A DNA stretch of 64,000 nucleotides from Candidatus Scatomonas merdigallinarum (GTDB taxonomy: Bacteria > Bacillota > Clostridia > Lachnospirales > Lachnospiraceae), in contig DVKB01000032.1 of NCBI GenBank assembly GCA_018716305.1, forward strand, positions 124,001 to 188,000, read 5' to 3'. Position 1 is the stretch's first letter. The number at the start of each line of letters is the position of its first letter. A program made the position numbers and the translations under genes. Shown here piece after piece: positions 50,232 through 60,848 of the stretch. The notes beneath the pieces were generated by a model, which saw only the letters and a program-made list of their open reading frames with translations, made no database searches and had not been told where the DNA came from.

Positions 50232-51731
50232 TTAGCCGTACAGATTCCAGACCCCATCCCAGTCGTCTTTCACTTCTCCGGTTTCTGTGTTCACCTGGAT
50301 GCCGGAAGCCATGACGTTGGCCGTATTTCCTCCCTGATATCGCAGAATCAGAAAATATCCTCCATCGGTTTCCATAGCTTCGTTTTCAAAGACAACGTAG
50401 TCCTCTGTGTGATACGCCGTATTATAATAGTTTTCCACCGCCCTGCAGATTTCTTCCAAAGTCATTTGGGCAGCAGCTTCCGGAGTCTGTTCCGGCACCT
50501 CCGGCAGCTCAAAAGAATAATCTGACAGATTTACCGTTATCTCGGCTTCTTCTCCGGAAGCCGCCTCGCTCACGGTGACAACCGCCTGCTCCCCGCTGCA
50601 GCGGATCCCGTGAGGCCACTGGTATTGAGCGGAAAAAGAATCGATCCGGCATAAAGTATTACCTTCCTGATCCACGGCAAAGAAATCCGGCCCGTAATAT
50701 CCACAGAGATACAGCTGTCCATCACTGCCAAAAGAATAGGAGAGGCTGGCTCCCTGAAACTCCTCATTTTCCCAGAGTACTTCGCCGCTCTGCAGATCCA
50801 GGGCGGTCACCGTGCCCCCGGCTGCGTAATAATAAACCTCTTCCCTCATTCCAATCTCGTTCACTCTGTCCAGCTCTGTGGCCAAAAAATGCTCCGTCTC
50901 TTTTTTCCAAATTTCTTCCCCGGCCTGATTCAATCCCCGGATCACCGCGTACTGCCGGCTGTTTTCATATTCAGAGGTAAACTCCACAGAGACGACTGCC
51001 TGGGTTTTCTGGTAGGTTTCGTAATCCCGGCTTACCTCTTCCCGCTTATCCTCCAGCTTAGAATCTGACTTCAGAACAGTAAGTCCGTGCTCCAACTCTT
51101 CCAGGGCCTCTACATACTTTTCTTCCGACACGTAAGTTTCCACTGCGTCAAGGATCTGCCCCCGATATTCTCCCGCGGCTTTTTCCAGACCCTCGGAGGC
51201 CTCCTCCAGCTCCGGCCAGCTTTCCAGAGCGCTCTGATAGAAAACCGCCGCCTGCTCCCAGTTTTCCCGCCGGAAATTCTCATCGCCCTCTACCAGACTC
51301 TCCACTGCGCCGGCCTTCACGGAAAGAGCTCCGGTAAAAATCTCGCCCATCCGTTTCAGCACTTCCGAAATCTCATGGGAATCCATTTCTTCAGAACTGT
51401 ACTCCCGATAGAGCTGTCTCATCGCCTCCTCCATGAGTTCTTCTATATCCTCCGGAAGTTTTCCCTCCTTGCTTTCTTTCTGATACAATTCCAGTACCCT
51501 GTCGTAATCCCCGTCTTTCAGAGCCTGTTCAAATCTGGCCCCGGGACCGTTTCTCAAAACCAGAAAGACCGCCAGCGCCGCCACAGCCGCAGCGGCCAGA
51601 ATCCCCGCCGCGATCCATTTCTTTTTGCTCTTACGCTTTGGTGCCGGCTCCGGGCTGCCCTGCGGGCTGCCGCAGTAGCGGCAGAATTTTTCCTGATCGC
51701 CGATCTGCTTCCCACAATTACCGCAAATCAT
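50232..51731 (-). CDS. zinc-ribbon, single-pass membrane protein with helical and PQQ-like extracellular parts
   Basis: 499 aa. An N-terminal zinc ribbon (CGNCGKQIGDQEKFCRYCG) is followed by a basic stretch (PKRKSKKKW) and one membrane helix (about 39-60). The outside part first holds TPR-like helices (70-225: FEQALKDGDYDRVLELYQ; FRRENWEQAAVFYQSAL; YVEALEELEHGL). It then has a beta-rich segment with TVTALDLQSGEVLWENEE, as in PQQ/WD-type blades. The layout suggests an envelope sensor or scaffold; its function is unknown. Confidence 0.75.
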   Translation of the reverse strand: MICGNCGKQIGDQEKFCRYCGSPQGSPEPAPKRKSKKKWIAAGILAAAAVAALAVFLVLRNGPGARFEQALKDGDYDRVLELYQKESKEGKLPEDIEELMEEAMRQLYREYSSEEMDSHEISEVLKRMGEIFTGALSVKAGAVESLVEGDENFRRENWEQAAVFYQSALESWPELEEASEGLEKAAGEYRGQILDAVETYVSEEKYVEALEELEHGLTVLKSDSKLEDKREEVSRDYETYQKTQAVVSVEFTSEYENSRQYAVIRGLNQAGEEIWKKETEHFLATELDRVNEIGMREEVYYYAAGGTVTALDLQSGEVLWENEEFQGASLSYSFGSDGQLYLCGYYGPDFFAVDQEGNTLCRIDSFSAQYQWPHGIRCSGEQAVVTVSEAASGEEAEITVNLSDYSFELPEVPEQTPEAAAQMTLEEICRAVENYYNTAYHTEDYVVFENEAMETDGGYFLILRYQGGNTANVMASGIQVNTETGEVKDDWDGVWNLYG

Positions 51732-51814
51732 TGGTTTTCCTCCTGCTTCTATTCTCTATGACGGAAACTCTGGATTCATTATACCAACTGGATCTCCTCT
51801 GTACAAGATTCCCC

Positions 51815-51843
51815 TTGTCCTTTTTTTCAAAGGGAATTATAAT
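51815..51843 (+). promoter_or_regulatory. promoter of the small zinc-ribbon gene
   Basis: TTGTCC (51815-51820), 17-base spacer, TATAAT (51838-51843). Confidence 0.7.
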
Positions 51844-51890
51844 AAACCTGTAGACCCGTAACCCTGACTTAAAAAACAGGAGGTAGAAAT

Positions 51891-52085
51891 ATGGCTGTAT
51901 TAGACGGATGTGAAGCGAAATTCAAAACCCCTGTACCGGAGGAGAGAACCTGCCCCCAGTGTGGGAAAGAGATTGAAGTGTTTACAGTAAAAGGCCGTGT
52001 GGTGGAGGACGCTGTCTGCGAATGCGGATATGTGATCAAGGCCCAGGAGCCAGATTCCCCCATGGTGGAGAAAAAAGAACAGTAA
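51891..52085 (+). CDS. small zinc-ribbon protein
   Basis: 64 aa, after AGGAGGT with good spacing. CPQCGKEIEVFTVKG and later CECGY provide four Cys for one zinc. The C-terminus is acidic. It has its own promoter and terminator, so it is a real single gene. It resembles the small metal-binding proteins common in Lachnospiraceae; function is unknown. Confidence 0.82.
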   Translation: MAVLDGCEAKFKTPVPEERTCPQCGKEIEVFTVKGRVVEDAVCECGYVIKAQEPDSPMVEKKEQ

Positions 52086-52102
52086 GATTCATCCAGATGA
52101 AG

Positions 52103-52138
52103 CAGGGGGCTGCCGTCATGGCATGCCCCCTGTTCTTG
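52103..52138 (+). terminator. terminator of the small zinc-ribbon gene
   Basis: CAGGGGGC/GCCCCCTG with an inner TGCC/GGCA, then TTCTTGTT. Confidence 0.8.
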
Positions 52139-52148
52139 TTGTCCGCGG

Positions 52149-53201
52149 TCAGGCCGCAGTATCTGTGAAAAGAATGGTTCCCTCCGCGTCCTCCGTGAGA
52201 TACTGGAAGACCGGATGGCTGTTTTCGTTGGGCGCATGGTAGCTCACCATGGTTTTCCCATCCAGATTGGTAAAAATCATGCAGTGGCCGCCATCTGTCT
52301 CTGTCTGAATCTGGTTTGCTGTACATTCCCAGTTTCCCGTAATGCTTCCATTGTCTGAAACTGCGTACCCCATTCGGTATCCGTTGTCCGACATGGTAGA
52401 AAAGAAGCAGATCAGCTGGCCGGATTCTGTTGTATACAGGGCCGGCCCGTCATTGAGCACCATGCCCTCAAAGGCTTCCGTGGCCCAGCCGCAGCCGCTG
52501 ACGTCAAAGAGTTTAAAGGGCTCTCCGGCGTACGCATCCCAGCTGTCATTGAGCTCCACTGCGAAAATCCCCTCTTTCCCGTGAGAATAGACCATATATG
52601 TCTTTCCATCCTCCTGATACAGCGCCGCGTCAATGGCATCTACGTCCTCCGGGGTAATGGTTCCGTCACTGACCGGTTCAAAGGGGCCCAGAGGATCCTC
52701 GGATTGAAACAGTACAATGCCTTTATTTTCCCGGGAACTGCCTCCCATGGATCCATAAAAATAAAATGTTCCGTCCTTTTCATATACTTCCGGAGCCCAG
52801 TACTGGGCGTCCGCCCAATAGCTCCCATCGTTCTCATAAATTGTATACGGTCCCTCCCAGTTTTCCAGATCTTCGCTGACATAGGCATGAAAACTGTCCA
52901 TTTCTCCGCTGAAAGCTGTATCTCCATCGGTACCGTACAGATAATATTTCCCGTCATAGGTCATCACATATGGATCCCGGATCAGAATTTCTTCGCTGCT
53001 TAAAAGCCCGGCATTTTCTTCGCTGTTATCTCCGGAAATTTCTTCCTCCGCCTGATTTGCTTCACTCTCCGCCGTTACAGAAGGCTGCGGGGATTGCACC
53101 TCCGGCTCTGTCTCTTCTTTTCCCTGGCAGGCCCCCATGGTTCCGGCCAGCCCTGCCAGCGCAAGGATCAGCATTGCTTTTTGTCTCCATTTTATTCTCA
53201 T
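52149..53201 (-). CDS. GH43-family glycosidase, lipoprotein
   Basis: 350 aa. The lipobox TMGAC (Cys25) is followed by an acidic linker. The five-bladed propeller starts with the catalytic base in IRDPYVMTYDGKYYLYG (Asp76), the pKa-modulating Asp is in DAIDAALYQEDGKTYM, and the acid is Glu in GWATEAFEGMVL. The family includes arabinofuranosidases and xylosidases that trim plant side chains. Anchored outside, it would act on plant polysaccharide in the gut. A broken AraC regulator is divergent. Confidence 0.88.
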   Translation of the reverse strand: MRIKWRQKAMLILALAGLAGTMGACQGKEETEPEVQSPQPSVTAESEANQAEEEISGDNSEENAGLLSSEEILIRDPYVMTYDGKYYLYGTDGDTAFSGEMDSFHAYVSEDLENWEGPYTIYENDGSYWADAQYWAPEVYEKDGTFYFYGSMGGSSRENKGIVLFQSEDPLGPFEPVSDGTITPEDVDAIDAALYQEDGKTYMVYSHGKEGIFAVELNDSWDAYAGEPFKLFDVSGCGWATEAFEGMVLNDGPALYTTESGQLICFFSTMSDNGYRMGYAVSDNGSITGNWECTANQIQTETDGGHCMIFTNLDGKTMVSYHAPNENSHPVFQYLTEDAEGTILFTDTAA

Positions 53202-53325
53202 TTTTCCTTCTCCTTCTCCAGATTATTCAGGCGCCTGTCTGATGATAGAGTACCAGAAACGCTAGGGGAAATACATGCTTTTACCTGGATAAAACATGCC
53301 TTTTTTTGACATTTTGCATCCCAGG

Positions 53326-53354
53326 TTGAAATGTAAAAAACTTCTTCCTATAAT
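53326..53354 (+). promoter_or_regulatory. promoter of the araC-family pseudogene
   Basis: TTGAAA (53326-53331), 17 bases, TATAAT (53349-53354); followed by a GGAGGA site before the ATG at 53379. Confidence 0.75.
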
Positions 53355-53378
53355 GAATGCAGAGAAGGAGGAACGCTT

Positions 53379-54271
53379 ATGCAGGATTCTGTTTTAAAGA
53401 TCGGTGATATCCGGCTGCTGTGCCGGCAGCATTTTGAACAGACAGGCGATAAACTGTCTTTTATACACGCCTACCGGATGGCGGCTGCGCGGCAGCGCCC
53501 TGTTTCAGTTTATGGGCGGAGAGTACCGGGAACCTGCGCCTTACATCCGGGGATGTCTGCTTTCTGGCTCCGGAAGCCCCGCATAATTTCATGGCGGATC
53601 CGGACAGTCTGGTCATCTCTGTGATGATCCGGAAAACTACTTTTGATTCTGTTTTTTCTTTTCTGATGAAGCGGGACAGTCTGCTCACCGCATTTTTCCG
53701 GGAAAATCTCTATAAAAAACAGTCCATGGGATTTCTTATCTTTTCAACCGGAACCTCCTGGCAGGTTCAGCGCTGGATGCAGATGCTTCTTGGGGAAGCC
53801 CGCTGCCGGGATCTCTGCAGCAACGGCAACAGTATCTGTATTGCCGCTCTGTTTTTTAACTATCTCCACCGGCACTGCCAGAAATATTACACCGGTTCCG
53901 GCGCTTCCACCGCGGAAAATCCCGAACTTTGCTGTCTGATACTGCTGGAATACATCCGGCAGAATTATGCCAGCGTTTCTCTGGCGGAATTATCTCGAAC
54001 TTTCCATTACAGTCCTTCCTTTCTGAGCAAAATGATTCACAGACAGGCGGGCATTTCCTTCGGTGAATTCGTTCAGAAGCAAAAACTGGAACACGGTGAA
54101 ACACTTCTGAAAACCACCGGCTATACTCTGCAGGAAATCTGTGAAATCATCGGTTACGACTCCTGCGCCCATTTCAGCCGCACCTTCAAAAAGCGCTATG
54201 GTCTGTCTCCTTCTGAATTCCGGAAACAGCGCCAAAAAGCGGCGGATGCCCCCTCTGAAACCAGGATTTGA
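53379..54271 (+). pseudogene. AraC-family regulator with two frameshifts
   Basis: The gene starts in one frame (MQDSVLKIGDIRLL to HAYRMAA), continues in a second (GSALFQFMGGEYR) and then a third (LTSGDVCFLAPEAPHNFMADPDS) that runs to the end. The breaks lie near 53480-53492 and 53528-53534, each a net +1 base. The cupin part is thus disrupted, while the two AraC helix-turn-helix motifs (AELSRTFHYSPSFLSKMIH and EICEIIGYDSCAHFSRTFKK) remain. ATG at 53591 could still give a shortened 226-aa DNA-binding protein. It is divergent from the GH43 gene, its likely target. Confidence 0.8.
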
Positions 54272-54311
54272 AGGTACGGATGATTATCTAACTTACCGCA
54301 GCACAGATAAA

Positions 54312-54340
54312 CCCGTAGAACCGAAGTTCTACGGGCATCT
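54312..54340 (-). terminator. terminator of tuf
   Basis: CCCGTAGAAC-TTCG-GTTCTACGGG on the minus strand, then TTTATC. Confidence 0.88.
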
Positions 54341-54392
54341 TACGTTTGGACACAAAGTTATCTTGCGATAACAAATTTATATTTAGATTGTA

Positions 54393-55586
54393 TTACTCAA
54401 TGATGGTGGCAACACGGCCGGATCCTACAGTACGTCCGCCCTCACGGATAGCGAAGGTAAGACCCTGCTCCATAGCGATGGGATGGATCAGCTCGATGGT
54501 CATCTCTACGTTGTCGCCGGGCATGCACATCTCAGTGCCTTCGGGCAGAGAGATTACACCGGTAACGTCCGTTGTACGGAAGTAGAACTGCGGTCTGTAG
54601 TTGTTGAAGAACGGAGTATGACGGCCACCCTCGTCCTTGGTCAGAACGTATACCTGAGCGGTAAATTTCTTGTGGCAGGTAACGCTGCCCGGTTTTGCCA
54701 GAACCTGTCCTCTTTCGATTTCAGTTCTCTGAACACCACGAAGCAGAGCACCGATGTTATCACCAGCCTGAGCCTCATCCAGCAGCTTACGGAACATCTC
54801 GATACCGGTAACAACGGTCTTTCTGGTCTCTTCCTTGATACCGACGATCTCAACTTCCTCGTTCAGATGCAGAACACCACGCTCTACTCTACCGGTAGCA
54901 ACCGTACCACGGCCGGTGATGGTGAATACATCCTCTACAGGCATCAGGAACGGTTTGTCAGTGTCACGCTGGGGATCCGGGATGTAAGCATCTACAGCAT
55001 CCATCAGCTCCATGATCTTGTCGCCCCAGGGTCCCATGGGATCTTCCAGAGCCTTCAGAGCGGAACCCTGAATGATCGGGGTGTCATCGCCCGGGAAGTC
55101 GTACTCGTTCAGCAGCTCACGGATCTCCATGTCTACCAGCTCCAGCAGCTCCTCATCGTCTACCATGTCACATTTGTTCATGAATACAACGATGTAGGGA
55201 ACGCCTACCTGACGGGACAGAAGGATGTGCTCCTTGGTCTGAGCCATAACACCGTCGGTAGCGGCAACAACCAGGATAGCGCCGTCCATCTGAGCAGCAC
55301 CGGTGATCATGTTCTTAACGTAGTCGGCATGTCCGGGGCAGTCAACGTGTGCGTAGTGTCTCTTCGCGGTCTCGTACTCAACGTGTGCGGTAGAGATGGT
55401 GATTCCACGCTCTCTCTCTTCCGGAGCCTTGTCGATATTCTCGAATGCAACTTCCTGGCCCAGACCCAGTCTTGCGTGCAGGGTCTTGGTGATAGCTGCG
55501 GTCAGAGTGGTTTTACCATGGTCTACGTGGCCGATGGTACCAATGTTACAATGGGGTTTTGTTCTCTCAAACTTAGCTTTTGCCAT
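54393..55586 (-). CDS. tuf: translation elongation factor Tu
   Basis: 397 aa. G1 [11 protein letters not shown]2 RGITIS, G3 [13 protein letters not shown]4 NKCD and the C-terminal domains ([20 protein letters not shown] in parts) are complete. It delivers aminoacyl-tRNA to the ribosome. It is the last gene of the str cluster but has its own promoter (TTGCAA-17-TATAAT) in the gap after fusA. Confidence 0.99.
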   Translation of the reverse strand: MAKAKFERTKPHCNIGTIGHVDHGKTTLTAAITKTLHARLGLGQEVAFENIDKAPEERERGITISTAHVEYETAKRHYAHVDCPGHADYVKNMITGAAQMDGAILVVAATDGVMAQTKEHILLSRQVGVPYIVVFMNKCDMVDDEELLELVDMEIRELLNEYDFPGDDTPIIQGSALKALEDPMGPWGDKIMELMDAVDAYIPDPQRDTDKPFLMPVEDVFTITGRGTVATGRVERGVLHLNEEVEIVGIKEETRKTVVTGIEMFRKLLDEAQAGDNIGALLRGVQRTEIERGQVLAKPGSVTCHKKFTAQVYVLTKDEGGRHTPFFNNYRPQFYFRTTDVTGVISLPEGTEMCMPGDNVEMTIELIHPIAMEQGLTFAIREGGRTVGSGRVATIIE

Positions 55587-55665
55587 TTTTAAAAGTCCTC
55601 CTTACAAATCTCAGGCCCTCTGGGGCACTTTTTGATTTTCCTTTACTCAAAATCTGCTAAACTAG

Positions 55666-55694
55666 ATTATATTGCATTTCCGCTCTGTTTGCAA
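55666..55694 (-). promoter_or_regulatory. internal promoter for tuf
   Basis: -35 TTGCAA (55689-55694), 17 bases, -10 TATAAT (55666-55671), in the 120-base fusA-tuf gap. Confidence 0.75.
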
Positions 55695-55706
55695 GCGAAT
55701 TATTAC

Positions 55707-57824
55707 TTATTTGCTCTTGTCGGACAGAACTTTTTCCTGTACAGACTTGGGAACCTGCTCATATCTGTCGAAGAACATGGAATAGTTTCCACGGCCCTGG
55801 GTTCTGGAACGAAGGTCTGTGGCGTATCCGAACATTTCTGCCAGCGGTACGAATCCGCGGATCATCTTTCCTCCGCCGATGTCGTCCATACCCTCGATAC
55901 GTCCGCGGCGGGAGTTGATATCGCCGATCACGTCACCCATGTAATCTTCCGGAGTGGAAACCTCCACCTTCATGATGGGCTCCAGCAGTACGGGAGAAGC
56001 CTTCTTCATGGCATCCTTGAATGCCAGAGATCCGGCAATATGGAATGCCATCTCGGAGGAGTCTACCTCGTGGTAGGAACCGTCGTACACATTGGCGTGT
56101 ACGCCGACTACCGGGAAGCCTCCCAGGATACCGGCTTTCATAGCGTCCTGGATACCCTCGTCCACAGCGGGGATATATTCCTTGGGGATCGCGCCGCCCA
56201 CAACGGTGGACTCGAACTTGTAGGTTTCCTCGCCGTTGGCATCCATGGGCTCGAATTTCACTTTACAGTGACCATACTGTCCACGTCCGCCGGACTGTTT
56301 TGCGTACTTGCTGTCCACATCCACAGGCTTGGTAATGGTCTCTTTGTATGCAACCTGGGGAGCGCCTACATTGGCTTCCACATGGAATTCGCGGAGCAGA
56401 CGGTCTACAATGATCTCCAGATGCAGCTCGCCCATGCCGGCGATGATGGTCTGTCCTGTCTCCTGGTTGGTGTGAGCGCGGAAGGTAGGATCCTCCTCGG
56501 CCAGCTTCGCCAGAGCCTCGCCCAGCTTACCCTGTCCGGCTTTGGTCTTGGGCTCGATGGCCAGCTCGATAACCGGCTCCGGGAACTCCATGGACTCCAG
56601 GATAACCGGATGCTGCTCGTCGCAGATGGTATCGCCGGTGGTGGAAATCTTAAATCCGATAGCCGCCGCGATGTCGCCGGAGTAAACCTTATCCAACTCC
56701 ATTCTCTTGTTGGCGTGCATCTGCAGGATACGTCCCACACGCTCTTTCTTATCTTTTGTGGCATTCAGAACGTAAGAACCGGAGTTCATGGTTCCGGAAT
56801 ACACACGGAAATATGCCAGTTTTCCAACGAAGGGGTCGGTCATGATCTTGAACACCAGTGCGGAGAAGGGCTCTTCATCAGAAGAGTGTCTCACGATGGG
56901 GTTGCCGTCCAGATCGGTTCCCTCGATGGGAGGAATATCGGTGGGCGCCGGCATGTACTCCAGGATCGCGTCCAGAAGCTTCTGCACGCCCTTGTTTCTG
57001 TAGGCGGAACCGCAGCAGACCGGAACAGCGGCGCACTCGCAGGTGGCCTTCCGCAGAACAGCCTTCATCTCTTCTACAGAAGGAATGTCGTCCTCCAGAT
57101 AGCGCATCATCAGATCGTCATCCAGCTCGCAGACCTTCTCAACGAGTTCGGTGTGGTACAGTTCGGCATCGTCCTGCATATCCTCGGGGATATCGGTGAT
57201 GGAAATGTCCTCGCCCTTGTCATCGTTGTAAATGTAGGCCTTCATCTCGAACAGATCGATGATTCCCTTGAACTCATCCTCTTTTCCGATGGGCAGCTGC
57301 AGGATAATGGCGTTCTTGCCCAGACGGGTGCGGATCTGATCTACCGCGTTGTAGAAGTTAGCTCCCAGGATATCCATCTTGTTGATGAATGCCATACGGG
57401 GTACGTTGTAGGTATCTGCCTGACGCCATACGTTTTCAGACTGGGGCTCTACACCGCCCTTGGCGCAGAACACGCCTACGGCTCCGTCCAGCACACGCAG
57501 GGAACGCTCTACCTCAACGGTGAAGTCCACATGTCCGGGGGTATCGATGATGTTGATACGGTGCTCCAGAGCGCCCGGTTTCGGCTTGCAGTTTTCCTGC
57601 AGGGTCCAGTGGCAGGTGGTAGCGGCGGAGGTAATGGTGATACCACGCTCCTGCTCCTGCTCCATCCAGTCCATGGTCGCCGTGCCTTCGTGAGTATCTC
57701 CAATCTTGTAGTTCACACCGGTATAGTACAGGATACGCTCGGTCAGAGTGGTCTTTCCGGCGTCAATGTGAGCCATAATACCGATGTTTCTGGTTCTCTC
57801 TAATGGATATTCTCTTCCAGCCAA
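55707..57824 (-). CDS. fusA: translation elongation factor G
   Basis: 705 aa. G1 [11 protein letters not shown]2 [12 protein letters not shown]3 [10 protein letters not shown]4 NKMD and domain [17 protein letters not shown] are intact. It drives ribosome translocation. It starts 14 bases after rpsG, a tight operon arrangement. Confidence 0.99.
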   Translation of the reverse strand: MAGREYPLERTRNIGIMAHIDAGKTTLTERILYYTGVNYKIGDTHEGTATMDWMEQEQERGITITSAATTCHWTLQENCKPKPGALEHRINIIDTPGHVDFTVEVERSLRVLDGAVGVFCAKGGVEPQSENVWRQADTYNVPRMAFINKMDILGANFYNAVDQIRTRLGKNAIILQLPIGKEDEFKGIIDLFEMKAYIYNDDKGEDISITDIPEDMQDDAELYHTELVEKVCELDDDLMMRYLEDDIPSVEEMKAVLRKATCECAAVPVCCGSAYRNKGVQKLLDAILEYMPAPTDIPPIEGTDLDGNPIVRHSSDEEPFSALVFKIMTDPFVGKLAYFRVYSGTMNSGSYVLNATKDKKERVGRILQMHANKRMELDKVYSGDIAAAIGFKISTTGDTICDEQHPVILESMEFPEPVIELAIEPKTKAGQGKLGEALAKLAEEDPTFRAHTNQETGQTIIAGMGELHLEIIVDRLLREFHVEANVGAPQVAYKETITKPVDVDSKYAKQSGGRGQYGHCKVKFEPMDANGEETYKFESTVVGGAIPKEYIPAVDEGIQDAMKAGILGGFPVVGVHANVYDGSYHEVDSSEMAFHIAGSLAFKDAMKKASPVLLEPIMKVEVSTPEDYMGDVIGDINSRRGRIEGMDDIGGGKMIRGFVPLAEMFGYATDLRSRTQGRGNYSMFFDRYEQVPKSVQEKVLSDKSK

Positions 57825-57838
57825 CGGATTTTCCTCCT

Positions 57839-58495
<657 letters not shown>

Positions 58496-58909
58496 TTATT
58501 TTTTCGGTCTCTTGGCGCCGTATTTGGAACGGGCCTGTTTCCGGTTGGCAACACCTGCGGTATCCAGGGTTCCACGGATGATGTGGTATCTGGTACCGGG
58601 CAGGTCCTTCACTCTTCCTCCACGGATCAGCACCACGCTGTGCTCCTGAAGATTGTGTCCCTCTCCGGGAATATAGCTGGTAACCTCGATGCCGTTGGAA
58701 AGACGGACTCTGGCAATCTTTCTCAGAGCTGAGTTAGGCTTTTTCGGTGTAGCGGTCTTTACTGCGGTACACACACCACGCTTCTGGGGAGAAGACATGT
58801 TGGTGGATTTTTTCTTCAGAGAGTTAAAGCTTCTCTGAAGAGCCGGGGCTGTGGACTTTTTCACTGCGGTCTCACGGCCTTTTCTGACTAACTGGTTAAA
58901 TGTAGGCAT
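58496..58909 (-). CDS. rpsL: 30S ribosomal protein S12
   Basis: 137 aa from [13 protein letters not shown] after AGGAGG; an extended frame upstream is not coding. The decoding-site loop [13 protein letters not shown] is intact and the residue equivalent to Lys43 is Lys, the streptomycin-sensitive form. First gene of the str operon. Confidence 0.98.
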   Translation of the reverse strand: MPTFNQLVRKGRETAVKKSTAPALQRSFNSLKKKSTNMSSPQKRGVCTAVKTATPKKPNSALRKIARVRLSNGIEVTSYIPGEGHNLQEHSVVLIRGGRVKDLPGTRYHIIRGTLDTAGVANRKQARSKYGAKRPKK

Positions 58910-58999
58910 TCCTTTCACCTCCTGATAGATTTCTGCGGCTGCTGTAATTTCGCAATCTGCGCGCAAAAAAAGAACTGCATCCTTTATGCACGCCTGACC

Positions 59000-59028
59000 A
59001 TTATATCCTCTGCTATGCGAAAAGTCAA
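59000..59028 (-). promoter_or_regulatory. promoter of the str operon
   Basis: -35 TTGACT (59023-59028), 17 bases, -10 TATAAT (59000-59005). A short TGCAT/ATGCA hairpin and a T-run follow within the leader. Confidence 0.85.
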
Positions 59029-59051
59029 GGGCGGCTTTGGTTAAATCCAAG

Positions 59052-59081
59052 AAAAGACGGAGTTTTATGTCTCCGTCTTTT
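59052..59081 (-). terminator. terminator of the amtB-PII operon
   Basis: AAAAGACGGAG/CTCCGTCTTTT around 8 bases; flanked by T on both strands. Confidence 0.88.
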
Positions 59082-59087
59082 CACAAA

Positions 59088-59444
59088 TCATTCTGTAGTC
59101 TGAATGGCATCGTACCCGGTCTCTCCGGTCCGGATCTTCCGGGCACTGCGTATTTCATAGCTGAAGATTTTTCCGTCCCCCGTCTCCCCGGTGTACGCAG
59201 CTTTCTGAATCGTTTCAATGGCCTTCTGTTCCCACTCCTCTGAGGAAACTACGATCTCAAATTTCAGCTTTGGCTGCATCTGCATATCCACCTGCATTCC
59301 CCTGACGATCTCCTTATATCCTCTCTGCACCCCGCAGCCCATAACCTGGGATACGGTCAGGCCGTTTACGCCGATCTCGTTGAGGGCGGCCTTCACCTCC
59401 TCAAATTTTTCCTCCCGCACAAAGGCTTCTACCTTAATCATCAT
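59088..59444 (-). CDS. glnK: PII-family nitrogen regulatory protein
   Basis: 118 aa. IKVEAFVREEKFEEVKAAL and GVNGLTVSQVMGCG fit PII, and the B-loop TGETGDGKIF is intact, so ATP/ADP and 2-oxoglutarate binding is likely. The T-loop (QRGYKEIVRGMQVDMQMQPK) lacks the Tyr that is uridylylated in proteobacteria; Val is at that place. It follows amtB by 16 bases and so should gate the ammonium channel. Confidence 0.92.
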   Translation of the reverse strand: MMIKVEAFVREEKFEEVKAALNEIGVNGLTVSQVMGCGVQRGYKEIVRGMQVDMQMQPKLKFEIVVSSEEWEQKAIETIQKAAYTGETGDGKIFSYEIRSARKIRTGETGYDAIQTTE

Positions 59445-59460
59445 TTCTTTTTACCTCCTG

Positions 59461-60708
59461 CTACTGATCCAGCCCATTAAAGCTTGGGTACGCGCTTTCT
59501 CCGTGCTGTGAAATATCCATTCCGATCTGCTCTTCTCTCACTGACACCCGCAGAGGGGTAAAGATTCGGATCACAGCCACGCAGATCAGGGTTCCCGCCA
59601 CAGCCACGGCGATGGTGATGCCGATGCCGGCCAGCTGGGCCAGAAACAGCCGATAGTCCCCGAAGAATAATCCGTCCCAGCGGGCCGCCTCATTCACCGA
59701 GCGCTGAGCGAACAGCCCGGTGGCAATGCCGCCCCAGATACCTCCGATGCCATGGCAGCCGAAAGCGTCCAGGGCATCATCGATCTTGAGTTTTTTCTTG
59801 ATCAGTGCTACACCGAAATAACAGATGGGGCTTACCAGACCGCCGATGATCAGGGCGGACCACAAGGGCACAAAGCCGGCTCCAGGCGTAATAGCAACCA
59901 GACCCACCACCAAACCGGTAGAAGCGCCTACCAGGGTGGGTTTCTTATTTTTAATCACATCCAGGAGCATCCAGGTCAGCAGGGCGGCCGCCGCGGAGAC
60001 TGCGGATGTCATAAATGCATGGGCGGCCAGGCCGTCCGCTTTCAGAGCGCTGCCGGCATTAAAGCCAAACCAGCCGAACCAGAGCATTCCGGCCCCAAGC
60101 ATTACAAAGGGAATATTGTGAATACGATAGGTAGTAAACTCATAGCCCCTCCGTCTTCCAAGGATGATGGCCAGGGTCAGAGCACTGATCCCGGAGCTGA
60201 TGTGCACCACATTTCCTCCGGCGAAATCCACAGAACCCATAGCGGCCAAAAAACCGCCCTTGCCCCAGACCATATGAGCCATGGGATAATAAACCAGGAC
60301 AGACCACAGCACTACAAAAAGGAACAGGGCCTTAAATTTCATTCTTCCCACCAGGGACCCTGTAATCAGCGCCGGCGTGATAATGGCAAACATCATCTGA
60401 AAGGCACAGAACACCAGATGAGGAATGGAGTCCGCGTAGGGACCCGCTTCCATACCTACGCCGTTTAAGAATGCCCAGCGAAAATCTCCGATGATCCCGC
60501 CGTGATCCCCGCCAAAGGACAGGGAATAGCCAAACAGCATCCACATCACCACTGCCGCGCCCATGATCGCCGCGCAGGCCATCATAGTATTGCAGACATT
60601 TTTCCTTCTCACCATACCGCCGTAGAAAAAGGCAAGCCCCGGGGTCATGAAAAAGACCAGCGCCGCGCAGAGTATCATAAAGGCAGTATCTCCTGTATTC
60701 AGATTCAT
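59461..60708 (-). CDS. amtB: ammonium transporter
   Basis: 415 aa, eleven predicted membrane segments. FYGGMVRRKNV, DFAGGNVVHISSGISAL and HGIGGIWGGIATGLFA (with one of the twin pore His) are AmtB hallmarks. It conducts ammonium into the cell and is co-transcribed with PII. GGAGGAG lies before the ATG. Confidence 0.97.
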   Translation of the reverse strand: MNLNTGDTAFMILCAALVFFMTPGLAFFYGGMVRRKNVCNTMMACAAIMGAAVVMWMLFGYSLSFGGDHGGIIGDFRWAFLNGVGMEAGPYADSIPHLVFCAFQMMFAIITPALITGSLVGRMKFKALFLFVVLWSVLVYYPMAHMVWGKGGFLAAMGSVDFAGGNVVHISSGISALTLAIILGRRRGYEFTTYRIHNIPFVMLGAGMLWFGWFGFNAGSALKADGLAAHAFMTSAVSAAAALLTWMLLDVIKNKKPTLVGASTGLVVGLVAITPGAGFVPLWSALIIGGLVSPICYFGVALIKKKLKIDDALDAFGCHGIGGIWGGIATGLFAQRSVNEAARWDGLFFGDYRLFLAQLAGIGITIAVAVAGTLICVAVIRIFTPLRVSVREEQIGMDISQHGESAYPSFNGLDQ

Positions 60709-60763
60709 AATCTCTCCTCCTTTTTTATATGTCGGAAGCGCGCATTCCGGCAGATGGCGAAAA

Positions 60764-60802
60764 AAGGTGCCTGAAATGAATCACTCATTTCAGACACCTT
60801 TG
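60764..60802 (-). terminator. terminator of the hydantoinase-family gene
   Basis: AAGGTGtCTGAAATGA on the minus strand pairs with TCATTTCAGgCACCTT (one mismatch), followed by TTTTTT. Confidence 0.9.
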
Positions 60803-60848
60803 CCTCAAAAAATTTTAGCACAATTTTTCTTTATGCGCAAGTACTTTT

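Noticed and set aside
55632-57803. About 720-codon frame antisense to fusA
   Set aside because: fusA is certain on the other strand; the frame is a shadow.
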